Origin: Caryophanales bacterium UBA4951
GTDB lineage: Bacteria; Bacillota_I; Bacilli_A; RFN20; CAG-826
Reading direction: 5' to 3'
NCBI GenBank assembly: GCA_002397465.1
Contig: DHAP01000053.1
Coordinates: 1 to 31,110, forward strand
DNA: 31,110 bases
Shown here: piece by piece, positions 31,063-31,110 of the stretch
Position numbering within the stretch: the first letter of the stretch is position 1
Layout: each line of letters opens with the position of its first letter
The notes under the pieces: model-generated
Database searches by the model: none
What the model was told of the DNA's origin: nothing
What the model saw: the letters and a program-made list of their open reading frames with translations, nothing else
Translations under genes and position numbers: made by a program

Positions 31063-31110
31063 GGGTACTTAGCTCAGCTGGGAGAGCATCTGTTTGACGT
31101 ACAGAAGGTC
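31063..31110 (+). tRNA. tRNA-Val (anticodon GAC), 3' end outside window
   Basis: Acceptor 5' strand GGGTACT, D-arm GCTC/GAGC, anticodon stem TCTGT/ACAGA with loop TTGACGT, giving anticodon GAC. The T-arm and acceptor 3' strand are cut off by the window end. It may be the first tRNA of a cluster. Confidence 0.9.

Noticed and set aside
1..31110. CRISPR array, rRNA genes, transposases, or UGA read as Trp
   Set aside because: No regularly spaced repeats, rRNA segments or transposase motifs were seen, and TGA ends several complete proteins while Trp is encoded by TGG.

Overview
The window looks like chromosome from a Bacillota (Firmicutes) bacterium with the standard genetic code: TGA is used as a stop (hpt, upp, asnA) and Trp is TGG. 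Shine-Dalgarno sites, intrinsic terminators, a yybP-ykoY riboswitch, AsnA, a DUF3737 protein and Tex all fit Bacilli/Erysipelotrichia-like gut lineages. I cannot name the genus. Housekeeping parts are moderately GC-rich (33 of 60 bases at 18721-18780), while the ABC-transporter region is more AT-rich (22 of 60 at 22381-22440).

Left part (1-7548): a nucleobase salvage island. It holds the 3' end of guaB (IMP dehydrogenase), a UraA-type permease, PRPP synthase, hypoxanthine PRTase, uracil PRTase, an AzgA-type purine permease and adenine PRTase, followed by an RluA-family pseudouridine synthase. Together these import bases, make PRPP and convert uracil, hypoxanthine/guanine and adenine to nucleotides. 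Three intergenic regions of the island share a LacI/CcpA-like half-operator, and two permease leaders contain conspicuous RNA structure.

Middle (7549-17647): asnA, a DUF3737 beta-helix protein, a GT4 glycosyltransferase, a CPHC glutaredoxin-like protein, then the AmmeMemoRadiSam genes (a fused Memo/LigB-AMMECR1 protein overlapping a radical SAM gene). A minus-strand operon follows: a FAD amine-oxidase/Glf-like protein, a GT-C membrane glycosyltransferase and a GNAT acetyltransferase. A divergent small membrane protein comes next. Several of these genes have a -10 box placed so that transcription would begin at the start codon (leaderless mRNAs).

17648-20525: a yybP-ykoY (Mn2+) riboswitch leads a P-type ATPase, which is therefore best read as a Mn2+ (or Mn2+/Ca2+) exporter.

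20573-27190: an accessory region. A tRNA-Thr(CGT) gene is followed 1.4 kb later by a second copy of its 3' half, so 20651-22089 looks like a small integrated element. It carries an XRE regulator, a 33-codon overlapping ORF and an unknown 128-aa protein, and no integrase. Beyond it lie two overlapping ATPase-permease fusion genes that look like an asymmetric heterodimeric MacB/FtsX-type ABC transporter. Next is a deletion scar joining a frameshifted response-regulator N-terminus to the C-terminus of an SGNH-hydrolase-like protein.

Right end: tex (minus), a COG2509-type FAD protein, and the start of a tRNA-Val(GAC) gene with a good promoter. No CRISPR array, rRNA operon or transposase was seen.
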